Source: JAUWCL01 sp964599375 (lineage in GTDB: Bacteria > Krumholzibacteriota > Krumholzibacteriia > Krumholzibacteriales > Krumholzibacteriaceae). Taken from it: DNA of 64,000 nt. The position numbers and the translations under genes were made by a program. Location: NCBI GenBank assembly GCA_964599375.1, contig CAZREW010000006.1, positions 62,001 to 126,000 on the forward strand, read 5' to 3'. The notes beneath the pieces are model-generated. The model was not told the DNA's origin. It did not search any database and was given only the letters and a program-made list of their open reading frames with translations. This document shows positions 42,255 to 51,732 of the stretch, in pieces; the first letter of the stretch is position 1; each line of letters begins with the position of its first letter.

Positions 42255-43748
42255 CTAGATAGGGATCCTGAAATGCCTGCGTTCGTCCCTGCTCAGCAGT
42301 ACAAACAAGCACACCAGGACAAATGCCACAGAAGTCGCGGCACCGAGAAGCGCTATCCTCATGTAGCTCATCGTGATGTAGTTCCTGACGGCGAACCAGC
42401 AGACGAGCAGCACCGCGCCGCCCACGAACACGACGGCGGCCACGGTCCTTGTGTACTTCCACAGCGGCATCCCGATCACCTGGTTGGCGTATGCCGGCAG
42501 GACGAAGAGGTTGACGATGATCGCCGGTATCGTAGTCCCCAGCGCGACTCCGACGATCCCGTGAGTCCGCACGAGGATCAGGCTCAAGACGAGGTTGGCT
42601 ACACCTTCTACGCTCACCATCAACGCGTACATCGGGTGCTTCGAGAGGCCGTACAGAAGGCTCTTCGAGGTTATCTGAATCGTCGTGACCACCGCCCCGA
42701 TCATCAGCACGAGCAGAACGTCATAGGCGTCGAGATATTCAACGCCCATCCACCTCATGATGAACGCCTTGCCGTAGATCAATATCGAGCCGCCCAGGAA
42801 GACCGAAAGTATCACGTTCAGCTTCGTGAAGAAGACGAATTTCTCCCTGATCTGGTCGTAGTCCCCGAGCCCCTCGAAGGCGCTGAATATCGGCATCACG
42901 AGGGCGGTTGCGGCCGTAATCAGCAGCAGGTAATAGCTCGCTATGCGAGACCCTATGTTGTAATGGGTCACCATCGCGAGGCCGAGAGTGCCCGTTATCA
43001 CGAAGGCGTCGAGATGGTACTTGAGCTTGTCGGCCACGTTGGAGATGAAGCTGTAGATGCTGTAACCGAACAGGGTCCGGACCATCCCCCTGGTGAAGCA
43101 CCCGAGGCTCAGCCTTACCTCGGGAAACTTCCGGATCACGTAGACGGCGATCACCGTATGCTGCAGTATCTCCGAACTTAGCGATATGACCGCGAGTGTG
43201 ATTATCCCGTATCCGCGGCTGAGAAAATAGACGAGCAGGAAAGTCCTCAGGATCAGCTTCAGCGTGTCGATCACGTTCACCACGTAGAACTTGACGTGGG
43301 CGTAGAGCACTCCCTCGAACGTCCTCACCGGGAATGAGATGGCCATGGCGATACCAACGGCCATGATGATGAACCTGAACACGTAGGCATCGTTGGGGTC
43401 CTTGACGAAATGATGCGTCACGGCCGCTATCACCACGGACGCGAGTATCGTTATCATCCCGGCGATCAGGAAGAGAAAGAAGCATGTGTTGAAGACCCGG
43501 TTGACCTCCTTGCTGTCGCCTGTGCCGAGGGCTCTGGATATGAATCTCTCGTTCGCGGTGGACAGCCCGAGGTCGAGGAAGCCGAAATAACCCGTGAACG
43601 ATCCGGCGAGGATCCACAGCCCGTACCACCTGTCACCGATAGAGCCGATGACGAACGGCATCATGAAGAATGTCACGAGGATAGTGGCCACGAGGTTGAA
43701 GACCCTGAAGAACGAGCTCTTGATAAGTTTGCCAGCCAGACCGGACAT
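42255..43748 (-). CDS. Wzx-type polysaccharide flippase
   Basis: The 497-residue membrane protein has about 12-14 TM segments in the MATE/Wzx style, starting LIKSSFFRVFNLVATILVTFF and FGFLDLGLSTANERFISRA. It should flip undecaprenyl-linked repeat units across the inner membrane. A candidate sigma-54 promoter (43802-43816) lies 42 nt upstream in transcript terms. It is read opposite to the neighbouring polymerase-like gene. Confidence 0.9.
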   Translation of the reverse strand: MSGLAGKLIKSSFFRVFNLVATILVTFFMMPFVIGSIGDRWYGLWILAGSFTGYFGFLDLGLSTANERFISRALGTGDSKEVNRVFNTCFFLFLIAGMITILASVVIAAVTHHFVKDPNDAYVFRFIIMAVGIAMAISFPVRTFEGVLYAHVKFYVVNVIDTLKLILRTFLLVYFLSRGYGIITLAVISLSSEILQHTVIAVYVIRKFPEVRLSLGCFTRGMVRTLFGYSIYSFISNVADKLKYHLDAFVITGTLGLAMVTHYNIGSRIASYYLLLITAATALVMPIFSAFEGLGDYDQIREKFVFFTKLNVILSVFLGGSILIYGKAFIMRWMGVEYLDAYDVLLVLMIGAVVTTIQITSKSLLYGLSKHPMYALMVSVEGVANLVLSLILVRTHGIVGVALGTTIPAIIVNLFVLPAYANQVIGMPLWKYTRTVAAVVFVGGAVLLVCWFAVRNYITMSYMRIALLGAATSVAFVLVCLFVLLSRDERRHFRIPI

Positions 43749-43801
43749 GGTTCTGATCGCCTTTCCCCTGGGCGTGAGTCATATCGACACTGCAGGCCGT
43801 C

Positions 43802-43816
43802 GCAACAAACGTGCCG
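43802..43816 (-). promoter_or_regulatory. candidate sigma-54 promoter of the flippase
   Basis: On the minus strand CGGCACGTTTGTTGC matches 9 of 10 fixed positions with correct GG-N10-GC spacing. Start near 43790. Confidence 0.7.
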
Positions 43817-43986
43817 CGACAGGCCTGCCGAGCCGGTCAGATTCTATCGGTGGCCCGTAAAAGAGACAAGAACCAATTGAAATGGAGGGCCTGTCTGGAA
43901 TACTGTGTGTACAGTCGCGTTCAGGCCGGTATATGCTGGGCTCCGCCGGCCGCGGGTCGCGGCTCGGGCGCGGCCAGTGGAGTAAG

Positions 43987-45387
43987 ATGCAGAAGAAAGA
44001 GACAATAATAATAGCTGGATTCGGCCTGATGACGATCCTGGTGGCGGGGCTCGCTCTCCTCTCGTTGAAGATAGCGCTCGTCGCGGTCGTCGGCATGACG
44101 ACGGCCCTTATCATCTTCTTCAAGCCCTTCTACGGCCTGATAATCTACCTCGTCCTGCTCTACATCCGCCCCCAGGATTTCGTGCCTGCCCTGGAGCGCA
44201 TGCGCATCATGCTTATCCTCGCGGCGGTCATCCTGGTGATATTCTTCATCCACCAGACGGTCAGGCGGGCCAGGATCTCGATATTCGGGACACGTCAGAA
44301 TATCCTGATGTTCCTTCTCCTGGCAATCGTCCCGGTCAGCGACATCGTCAACGGGCGGTTCGCCGAGTCCTGGGACGGGCTCAACGAGTTCCTTACCGTG
44401 TTCCTGCTCTTCTTCCTGATAGTCAACATCGTCGACGACGAGGACAAGTTCCGGAAGGTCTGCTGGGTGCTGGTATCGCTCACCGTGCTGATCTCGATAA
44501 ACGGGATCATAATGCACTTCCGGGGCACCGGCCTCGCCGGTTCGACCCCCGTGGAAGGGACGCGCGTGCGATGGATAGGTATCTTCGGGGACCCGAACGA
44601 CTACGCCCTCGTGATCAACTCGTTCTTCCCCTTCCTGCTCGTCACGCTTTTCGACAGGACGGTCAGCAGGACGGCGAGGTTCTTGATACTCGTAGGCGTG
44701 CTGATATCGGTGCTGACGCTTTACTACACGAACTCAAGGGGCGGATTCATCGCCTTCCTCTGCATAATAGGGATCTTCTCGGTTAAGCGATGGGGGCTGC
44801 TGAAGGGAATGGCGGTCGGCGCCCTCTTCCTCGCGGCGGGGATCGCCCTGGCGCCGAGCAGGATGGGCAACCTCTCGCCGTACGAGGTCTCCGCGGCGGG
44901 CAGGGTCAACTCCTGGATCGACGGGCTGGTTTACCTCAAGTCGCATCCTCTTTTCGGGATCGGGTTTCAGAACTTCGGGGAATTCAGCACACTGGCCGCG
45001 CACAGCGCCTTCATCAAGTGCATGGCCGAGCTGGGGATGATAGGGTATTTTGTCTGGATGTCGCTTCTGTACGTCAGCTACACCGACGTGATAAAGATCT
45101 CAGTAAGAAAGAACGGCGCCGCCGTCCAGAGGCGCAATGCCTACGAGAGATACGCCGAGATACTGCAGCTGGCGCTGATAGGGTTCGTCGCCAGTGCCGT
45201 CTTCCTCTCGCAAACATTCATGCCGGTCCTCTACATACTGGTGGCCCTCTCCACGCTTGCTTCCCACAATACCCTGTCGGGGATGAGGTTCCCACGCTTC
45301 CTCTCCGTCGGGGAGATCTGGAGGGTCGCCCTGCTCATAGGCGCAAGCATACTCGGCTACAAGCTGCTCGCGATGCTCTATATGTAG
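43987..45387 (+). CDS. O-antigen ligase / Wzy polymerase-family membrane protein
   Basis: The 466-residue protein has about ten TM segments and the Wzy_C-type loop (GNLSPYEVSAAGRVNSWIDG, HPLFGIGFQNFGEF, HSAFIKCMAELGMIGYFVW). It likely polymerises or ligates repeat units in the periplasm. ATG 43987 is chosen because the TM region starts there. An ACTGT-GTGT-ACAGT repeat lies at 43902-43915, before the start. Confidence 0.85.
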   Translation: MQKKETIIIAGFGLMTILVAGLALLSLKIALVAVVGMTTALIIFFKPFYGLIIYLVLLYIRPQDFVPALERMRIMLILAAVILVIFFIHQTVRRARISIFGTRQNILMFLLLAIVPVSDIVNGRFAESWDGLNEFLTVFLLFFLIVNIVDDEDKFRKVCWVLVSLTVLISINGIIMHFRGTGLAGSTPVEGTRVRWIGIFGDPNDYALVINSFFPFLLVTLFDRTVSRTARFLILVGVLISVLTLYYTNSRGGFIAFLCIIGIFSVKRWGLLKGMAVGALFLAAGIALAPSRMGNLSPYEVSAAGRVNSWIDGLVYLKSHPLFGIGFQNFGEFSTLAAHSAFIKCMAELGMIGYFVWMSLLYVSYTDVIKISVRKNGAAVQRRNAYERYAEILQLALIGFVASAVFLSQTFMPVLYILVALSTLASHNTLSGMRFPRFLSVGEIWRVALLIGASILGYKLLAMLYM

Positions 45388-45411
45388 GGAAACACGTCCG
45401 GCGGCCGCCGG

Positions 45412-46188
45412 TCACCTTCTGATCTCGGCTTCTTCGTACCTGCGGTACGCCTCTTCACTGAGTCTTTCGCGCATCTCTACGGGAAAAGGGAGCTTCTTGA
45501 CGAGCCTGGCCGGATTTCCGGCGACCACGCAGAACGGCGGGACATCCTTAGTGACCACCGCTCCCGCCGCGATCACCGCGCCCTCGCCTACGTCTACGTT
45601 ACCGATGATCATCGAGGAGTGAGCCGCCCACGCGTAGTCCCCGATCCGCACCCTGCCGACCCGCTCCGTTTCGACCCGCTCATTGAGACGCGTGTCGTAG
45701 TTCATCGTGTGCCCTGGATTATCAGCGATGAAGCTCGATACGATCAGGCAGTTCGAGCCGATCGCCACTTCATTCGCCACGAATATCGATATCGAGGTCG
45801 GTATCTCTGTGTTATCGCCGATCACGAGCCTGGATCGCTCGCCGACGGTGAGGCCCGCCAGGGCTACGTGATCGTACAGCTTGACGTTCTCACCGATAGT
45901 GATGCTGAGGTCTCCGATCAGGTAGGGGATCCCCTGCCCGGAATGAAAGAGGTAGAGGCCCTTGCCGCATGAATCGCAGCGGGTGCGGAACATCGGCTGG
46001 TAATACATCAAGCGCCAGAAATCGCGCCAGAGATGGTACCGGAACTGATGCTCCCTGTACAGGAAACCGTGCCAGGGAGGTATTACCGGCGCCTCAAACG
46101 ACCTGACCCCCTTCGCCATACGGTTCAGGCGCGCGTAGAAAGGCGTCTCCGCCCTTCGTATCCTGGTTATGAAGTCTTCGAGACCCAT
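45412..46188 (-). CDS. left-handed beta-helix (LbH) acyltransferase
   Basis: The 258-residue protein has hexapeptide repeats (IGENVKLYDHVALAGLTVG, IGSNCLIVSSFIADN, IGNVDVGEGAVIAAGAVVTKDV, VAGNPARLVKKLPF) of the CysE/WbbJ class, with a longer N-terminal helical region. It probably acetylates a sugar or lipid intermediate. GTG 46200 is an alternative start. It lies 90 bp after asnB in the same direction. Confidence 0.88.
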   Translation of the reverse strand: MGLEDFITRIRRAETPFYARLNRMAKGVRSFEAPVIPPWHGFLYREHQFRYHLWRDFWRLMYYQPMFRTRCDSCGKGLYLFHSGQGIPYLIGDLSITIGENVKLYDHVALAGLTVGERSRLVIGDNTEIPTSISIFVANEVAIGSNCLIVSSFIADNPGHTMNYDTRLNERVETERVGRVRIGDYAWAAHSSMIIGNVDVGEGAVIAAGAVVTKDVPPFCVVAGNPARLVKKLPFPVEMRERLSEEAYRRYEEAEIRR

Positions 46189-46290
46189 CTCTCGTCGCAC
46201 CGCCTGTCATCTGCCTGACGATTCAGAAGGATAGTAGCATAAACCGTGCTCTGTCCACGAAAAGAACGGCATCCGCCGCTCCCGGCCGGA

Positions 46291-48156
46291 TTACCCGCGC
46301 CGGATGAACCTGTCGCGCCAGAGCTCGAAGTTGAGCAGTATCCAGAGCTTCTTGTGGTTGTCGCGCTTGCCCGAAAGGTGGTCGCCTACCATCCTCTCGA
46401 GCGCGCCGGAGGTGAAATATTCCCGGCTGAACGAACCGGGCCTGAGGATGCTCTCCGTCATGAGCTCTCTCAGGTCCTCTCTCAGCCATCTGGTGACCGG
46501 CACGGAGAACCCGACCTTCCTGCGGTATATGATGTCCCTGTCGAGATACTTTTCGGCGATCTTCTTTATTATATACTTACCCGTCGAGCCACGCACCTTG
46601 AGCCGTTCAGGCAGGGTGTAGCTCAACTCCACGAGGCGGTGATCGAGAAAGGGCACCCTTGCCTCGAGACCTGCAGACATCGACATCCTGTCGCCCCTGA
46701 GCAGGAGGTTGTCGGGCAGCCAGACCTTCACGTCGAGGTACTGCATCTCGTCGAGATTCGAGCGGAAGCGCCTGCCGCCCATGACGCCGGCGTAAAGATT
46801 CGCTCCATCCAGTATGCCACGCTTCTCCGGCAGGAGCATCTCTTCGAGCTCTTCGTGGCGGAAATAGCTGAACCACCGGTAGTACCGCCTGAACCTGTCC
46901 GGCTCGGAGAAGAGCTCGAACGCAGTGAGCCATCTCTGAGGCATTATCGTCTCCGCCGCCCCGCTGCGCATGACCGGCCTGAGCAGAGGCAGCCCCATGG
47001 CCACAGCCCTGGCCGCCTTGCGCTCGAACACATACTTGCTGTAACCGCCGAACACCTCATCCCCTCCTTCACCGGTCAGGACGACTTTGACCTTCTCGGA
47101 CGCCGCCCGGCTCAGGAGAAAGACGGGGATGTCCGCCATCTCGGAGATAGGCGTCTCGCGGTACCATATGACCGACTCGATGTTCTCCATTATCTCCGCG
47201 GGCGTCATTATTATCTCAGTGTGTTCGGACGATATCATCTCGCTGACGCGTTTCGAGTACGGGAGTTCGGAATAGTCCTTCTCGCGGAACCCGATCGAGA
47301 AGGTCTTGATGCCGGGACCGACTATCCTGTGCATCAGCGCCGCGATCAGGCTCGAATCGATCCCCCCGCTCAGGAAAAGCCCGAGGGGCACGTCGCTCAT
47401 CAGCCTTTTTTCCACCGAATCGGACAGGAGCGATTCTGTCCGCTCGAACGCTTCCTCGTCAGAGAGGACCTCTCCGCCCTCGTTCGGCCGGATATCCCAG
47501 TACTGCGTAAGCTCGATCCCATCTCGTCCGGCTTTCAGGTGATGACCCGGCATGAGGGATACGATCCCCTCGAACAGGGTCTGCGGCGGTATCGAGTAGT
47601 GAAGCGTCAGGAACTGGTAGACGACATCGTCATTGATGGAGACCGGGACGAGGCCCGACCCGGCTATTGCCTTCATCTCGGACGAGAATATAAAGCGCGG
47701 GCCGTTATCGCAGTAGTAAAGCGGCTTGATGCCTACCCTGTCGCGGGCGAGGAATACCGTCCCGTCCCTTGTATCGTGGATCGCGAACGCGAACATACCG
47801 TTGAGGCGCCCGACGAAATCTGTGCCTTCCTCCTCGTACAGGTGGACGAGCACCTCGGAATCGGAGCGCGTGGCGAACCTGTGTCCCTTCTCCTCGAGCC
47901 AGCTCCTTATCTCCCGGTGGTTGTAGATCTCCCCGTTGGCGATAACGAGGATGCTGTGGTCCTCGTTGTATATAGGCTGCGTTCCACCCTCGACGTCGAT
48001 GATGCTCAGCCGCGCGTGCCCGAGGAAGACGTTACCCTCGTGATAATAGCCCCGTCCGTCCGGCCCCCTGTGCGAGAGGATGTCGAGCGCGCGGATCGCC
48101 CCATCCCGGTCCACCGGGCTCCCGTCACGGTTTATTATTCCGAATATGCCGCACAT
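46291..48156 (-). CDS. asparagine synthase-family amidotransferase (AsnB-like)
   Basis: The 621-residue enzyme has an N-terminal class II glutaminase (MCGIFGIINRDGS with catalytic Cys2, GHARLSIIDVEGG, IYNEDHSILVIANGEIYN) and a C-terminal PP-loop domain (LSGGIDSSLIAALM near 265). In exopolysaccharide loci such proteins amidate a sugar carboxylate (exosortase-associated amidotransferase type) rather than aspartate, and context supports that here, although true asparagine synthetase is possible. It is in a leftward run with a deacetylase, heparinase-like and GNAT genes. Confidence 0.88.
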   Translation of the reverse strand: MCGIFGIINRDGSPVDRDGAIRALDILSHRGPDGRGYYHEGNVFLGHARLSIIDVEGGTQPIYNEDHSILVIANGEIYNHREIRSWLEEKGHRFATRSDSEVLVHLYEEEGTDFVGRLNGMFAFAIHDTRDGTVFLARDRVGIKPLYYCDNGPRFIFSSEMKAIAGSGLVPVSINDDVVYQFLTLHYSIPPQTLFEGIVSLMPGHHLKAGRDGIELTQYWDIRPNEGGEVLSDEEAFERTESLLSDSVEKRLMSDVPLGLFLSGGIDSSLIAALMHRIVGPGIKTFSIGFREKDYSELPYSKRVSEMISSEHTEIIMTPAEIMENIESVIWYRETPISEMADIPVFLLSRAASEKVKVVLTGEGGDEVFGGYSKYVFERKAARAVAMGLPLLRPVMRSGAAETIMPQRWLTAFELFSEPDRFRRYYRWFSYFRHEELEEMLLPEKRGILDGANLYAGVMGGRRFRSNLDEMQYLDVKVWLPDNLLLRGDRMSMSAGLEARVPFLDHRLVELSYTLPERLKVRGSTGKYIIKKIAEKYLDRDIIYRRKVGFSVPVTRWLREDLRELMTESILRPGSFSREYFTSGALERMVGDHLSGKRDNHKKLWILLNFELWRDRFIRRG

Positions 48157-48201
48157 CCGCTGGCGTCCCTTCGCGGGCCGGCCTGTCCGGCCCGCCGCTG
48201 A

Positions 48202-49323
48202 TCAGCTCCCGCCGACGATACTCTTCATGGCCGAGAAGGCGCGCCTCATCATCTCTGAGAAGCCGCTGATCTCTGCTTCGAACTCTATGAACGAGACGTC
48301 CTCGCCGTCGAGAAAACGCCTCAGCTCGAGCTGGTTCGTATCCTGATAGTTCAATCCCCTTATGCATGTGGTCCCGCTCGCGATCCCCGCTTCCGCGAGC
48401 CAGGGCAACTGCTCTTCCCTGTAAAATCCGCTGGGGTAACAGAAATGCACGAGACGCCTGCCGGCCAGGGGCTCGAGGACCGAACGGTTCTCCTCGATCT
48501 CCCGCAGCGCCGCCTCACGGTCGAGCGGAAGGTCGTGGCGGTGGCTGTGAAGCTCGATGTCTATCCCCTCGCGGGCCATAGCGGCGATCTCCTCCGGGTC
48601 CATGATGCTCATGATACGGCTCCCGGCCACCTCATCGTAATCGACTCCGAGGCGCTCGCCCAAAAGGCGGGAAAGCTCTATCCTGCCGCCTTCGTCATGA
48701 GAACTCTCGCCGTACCGGATGATCCTCATCACCGCGTCGCTCTTCTGCGCTTCGGTCAGAAGCGGGACCGGGCTGTCGCCGGGAATACCGAGCCCGTAAG
48801 GCTCGAGTTCCCTCCTGCTGGTCTTCCAGAACAGGTACTGGACCACCAGCCTGAACACGGGACTTCTCTTGACCGCGTAATATGTCGTGACGTAGACGGT
48901 AGCCGGAAAGGAGAAAGCCTTCAGGATCGGCAGCGCCTTCGCGTAAGTGCCGTAGAAACCGTCATCGACTGTGATGACGGCTGCCCGCGGCGGCATCTCG
49001 CCGGCTGAGAGCTTCTCGAGGGCCTCGCCGAGCCCAAGGACGGGAGTCCCGTTCTTTTTCAGGTACGCCATCCTCTTCTCGAATGTCGCCGGCTCCATGA
49101 ACGTCCTCGGGGCGAACCGGCTCTCGTCTCCGAGAGAAAAGCCATGATAGCACAGGATACGAAGTGCGCCCGCGGTCCTGCGCCGCGCCAGGGCGAAGAG
49201 GCCGGCCCATCTGCAGAGATGGTAGATCCCTCTCTTTACCGCCAGGTATGAGGATACCCGCGCCGACTTGCCCTCATATATCGGGGAGGTGGACATAGAA
49301 TCCGAAGCTCGTTCCATCTTCAT
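48202..49323 (-). CDS. polysaccharide deacetylase (NodB) family protein
   Basis: The 373-residue protein has the NodB motifs ILCYHGF, AAVITVDDGFYGTYAKALPILKAF (catalytic DD) and IELHSHRHDLPLD (metal HxxxH-like), and the C-terminal HFCYPSGFY. It should remove N-acetyl or related groups from a glycan. Its start overlaps the heparinase-like stop by ATGA. Confidence 0.9.
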   Translation of the reverse strand: MKMERASDSMSTSPIYEGKSARVSSYLAVKRGIYHLCRWAGLFALARRRTAGALRILCYHGFSLGDESRFAPRTFMEPATFEKRMAYLKKNGTPVLGLGEALEKLSAGEMPPRAAVITVDDGFYGTYAKALPILKAFSFPATVYVTTYYAVKRSPVFRLVVQYLFWKTSRRELEPYGLGIPGDSPVPLLTEAQKSDAVMRIIRYGESSHDEGGRIELSRLLGERLGVDYDEVAGSRIMSIMDPEEIAAMAREGIDIELHSHRHDLPLDREAALREIEENRSVLEPLAGRRLVHFCYPSGFYREEQLPWLAEAGIASGTTCIRGLNYQDTNQLELRRFLDGEDVSFIEFEAEISGFSEMMRRAFSAMKSIVGGS

Positions 49324-51689
49324 CTTCCCTTCCCGGGACCGTGGTCTATCTCGATCCAGTCTCCACTGCGCCTGAAAGATGCCGGACTGCCGTTGAGGAA
49401 TATACTGTCAATAGTCTCACCGAACTTCATCGGCGGAGCTTGACCGCCGGCTGTGACCCTAGCCTCACCGTCCTCCAGAACCGCGGAGATAAATCCCTGT
49501 CCGCCTCTGACCTCGAATACCGGATCTCCTTCGGCTCCGGCGGCCATCACGGAATTACGAAGCGCCGCGAATGTCCTTCCGCCCTCACGGAAGACAGCCG
49601 AGGCGTTTATATCAAACAGGTCCGAATACATCTCCCCGACCAGAGTCCTCAGTCTAACCGAAACTCCGCCGGACGACGAGGTCATATATCCGTCCCGGTC
49701 GAATGTTATCCCCTCTACGAGTCCCCGGTCCGAGCCGATCATCGTCGCCACCCACACAGGCGCTCTGGCATCCCTCTGAGTCACCATGAGCCTCGGCGCG
49801 GTCAATGCGAGATCATAGTCGGGGTAGATATCCGCCTCAGAGACCTCTAGCCCGGCATCGCGCGGAGCGGCGACCCTGATGTGACGCTCCACATCATGGG
49901 CCGCGAACCTGAACAGGCATTCGCCCGTCCTGTCGAGCCTGCCCGGAGCGAACTGCAGATTGCCGAGAAACGAGAAGGGCTTCTCCCGCGAGTCGATGAA
50001 ATCAATGATCACGATGAGCCGGCCGCGGAAAAAATAAACGACACGCGCATGTGCTTGCCCGAAGCCGCCTGCCGGCAGTCCCTGGCCGGCGAAGATCCCG
50101 AAATCACCGCTGATGTCGCATCGCGCCCTGCCGGGAGCGGCCCTGGTGAGCCACCCGAACGTACCGTCCGGCTCAGACTGCGAGACGCCGTTGAAAGAGA
50201 CGGTATTATGCCTCATGCTGCTTCTCGATCCGTCGCGTATCCGCCTCGACCCTGAGTACGTGAATGTTCCGGGGTCTACGATGACCGGGATTCCCCCGCT
50301 GTACAGGACGAAGCTAAGAAGGTCGGCGTGGGCGTGGCCGCAGTTCTTCCACCCGTGCGGCCCACAGTCTATGATCATCGCCGTATCTTCGGGCCCTATA
50401 CCGTTGCGGAAGCAGAAGAGGCCGGTATCCGGATTGATAGAATGGGCCGGCACCGGAGCGGCCGCGTTCAACTCGTCGAACCGTTTCATGCCGTCACCGC
50501 CCAGGAGCCAGAGGGCTTCCTCCTCGAAACGGCCCCCGCAGAGAGACTTCAGCTCCCCGTCCTCCAGCATCACCGCGGCGGTACAGCAGGAGCCCCTCAC
50601 GTCGGTTTTCGAGGACGAGAGAAAGAGCAGCCTTCCGCCGTCGGAATCGCCTATGAGCGGGATCGTCCCGTCCGGCGCCGCCAGCAGGGCGATGTGCCTT
50701 ACCGTACGGCGTATGATTGTCCGGGTCTCCTCATCGGGGCGCCTCGAAAGAAGCAGATAGTTCAGGTAGAAATCTACAGTGTACTTGTGATACCAGGTCG
50801 TCATCTCGAAATATCCGCCGTCGGGGAGGATCTGTTTCCGCAGCTCCGTTTCGAGGATATCCTCCGCCGTTTTCGCCCACCTTCCCGCCCCGCTGAGAGC
50901 GGGATACGCCTTCCCGATATAAAGCAGCCCGAGCGCCTCGCCGGTGAGATGTGTGTTCGGGCTGAAGTAGTAGGAGATATGCCTCTCGATGTGCCGGCCG
51001 TGCAGATAGAGAGCACGCATGAGCCGTCCTCGAGTCTCCGCGTCCTTCGTCAGCTCGGGGGAGAAGAGGGCGGCCGACCAGAGCCAGTTGACGGCCCTTA
51101 TGGCGAGCTCGAGGCTGCTCTCCCAGTTCACGCCGATGTTGTATGGATTGGAGTCGATCCATGATGTGACGATCCGCTTCCATCCCTCGTAGAACTCCCG
51201 CTGACCCGTAGCCGCATAGGCGCGGCCGAGGGTGACGAGGAAATTGCAGCGGTTGAGTTCCCATATATGCTTGACGTCACCTACTAACGCGGGATCGAGC
51301 GTATCTATGTCCCTGTAAAACCTCAGCGGCGCCCTTATCCCCGATACGGGCTCCCGATGCCAGTCGATACCTTCCCGGTGCTCGACCGTCCCGGAAAAGA
51401 TTGGGATACGGCCCGCCAGGATCCCTTCGGCGACAGATATCTCACTGGAGAAGGACTGTGGGAACTTTTCCTTCCACAGGCCGGCCGTCCTGACGGCGTC
51501 TAAAAGAGCCGGAATGGCCAGAGCGGGCGGTGGCACGTCCGCATCGTCCATCCTTCCGAACTCCGCGCGTAGCAGAGCTTCCGGTTTTTCGCCGAACCTC
51601 TCGCCTATAGTGCGCATCTTCTCGCCGATCCTGCCGACCACCTCGGCCCGGGTCAGCGAGTGAATTCTGTCGATCCTACGGTTCATCAT
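49320..51689 (-). CDS. heparinase II/III-like protein
   Basis: The 789-residue protein has an alpha/alpha barrel N-terminal half (LNRCNFLVTLGRAYAATG, NWESSLELAIRAVNWLW, HLTGEALGLLYIGKAYP) and a beta-sandwich C-terminal half with NCGHAHADLLSFVLYSGG and VDPGTFTYSGS. This is the heparinase II/III arrangement, usually a polysaccharide lyase acting on uronic-acid glycans. No clear signal peptide is visible, so it may be cytoplasmic or exported differently. In exopolysaccharide loci similar proteins are thought to modify or trim the product. Confidence 0.88.
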   Translation of the reverse strand: MMNRRIDRIHSLTRAEVVGRIGEKMRTIGERFGEKPEALLRAEFGRMDDADVPPPALAIPALLDAVRTAGLWKEKFPQSFSSEISVAEGILAGRIPIFSGTVEHREGIDWHREPVSGIRAPLRFYRDIDTLDPALVGDVKHIWELNRCNFLVTLGRAYAATGQREFYEGWKRIVTSWIDSNPYNIGVNWESSLELAIRAVNWLWSAALFSPELTKDAETRGRLMRALYLHGRHIERHISYYFSPNTHLTGEALGLLYIGKAYPALSGAGRWAKTAEDILETELRKQILPDGGYFEMTTWYHKYTVDFYLNYLLLSRRPDEETRTIIRRTVRHIALLAAPDGTIPLIGDSDGGRLLFLSSSKTDVRGSCCTAAVMLEDGELKSLCGGRFEEEALWLLGGDGMKRFDELNAAAPVPAHSINPDTGLFCFRNGIGPEDTAMIIDCGPHGWKNCGHAHADLLSFVLYSGGIPVIVDPGTFTYSGSRRIRDGSRSSMRHNTVSFNGVSQSEPDGTFGWLTRAAPGRARCDISGDFGIFAGQGLPAGGFGQAHARVVYFFRGRLIVIIDFIDSREKPFSFLGNLQFAPGRLDRTGECLFRFAAHDVERHIRVAAPRDAGLEVSEADIYPDYDLALTAPRLMVTQRDARAPVWVATMIGSDRGLVEGITFDRDGYMTSSSGGVSVRLRTLVGEMYSDLFDINASAVFREGGRTFAALRNSVMAAGAEGDPVFEVRGGQGFISAVLEDGEARVTAGGQAPPMKFGETIDSIFLNGSPASFRRSGDWIEIDHGPGKGR

Positions 51690-51732
51690 GAGTTCCCGTC
51701 CGAATATCAGCTCAGGCCTCGCTGCGGTACGT

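Noticed and set aside
43902..43915. ACTGT-GTGT-ACAGT as a LexA box
   Set aside because: The half-sites are too close (CTG-N6-CAG) for the proteobacterial box, and it does not fit the Gram-positive one.
46246..48201. A 651-codon open frame on the plus strand
   Set aside because: It lies exactly opposite the AsnB-like gene, whose motifs (MCGIFGI, SGGIDSS) are unmistakable. Its product is Arg/Pro/His-rich without any domain; it is a high-GC antisense shadow.
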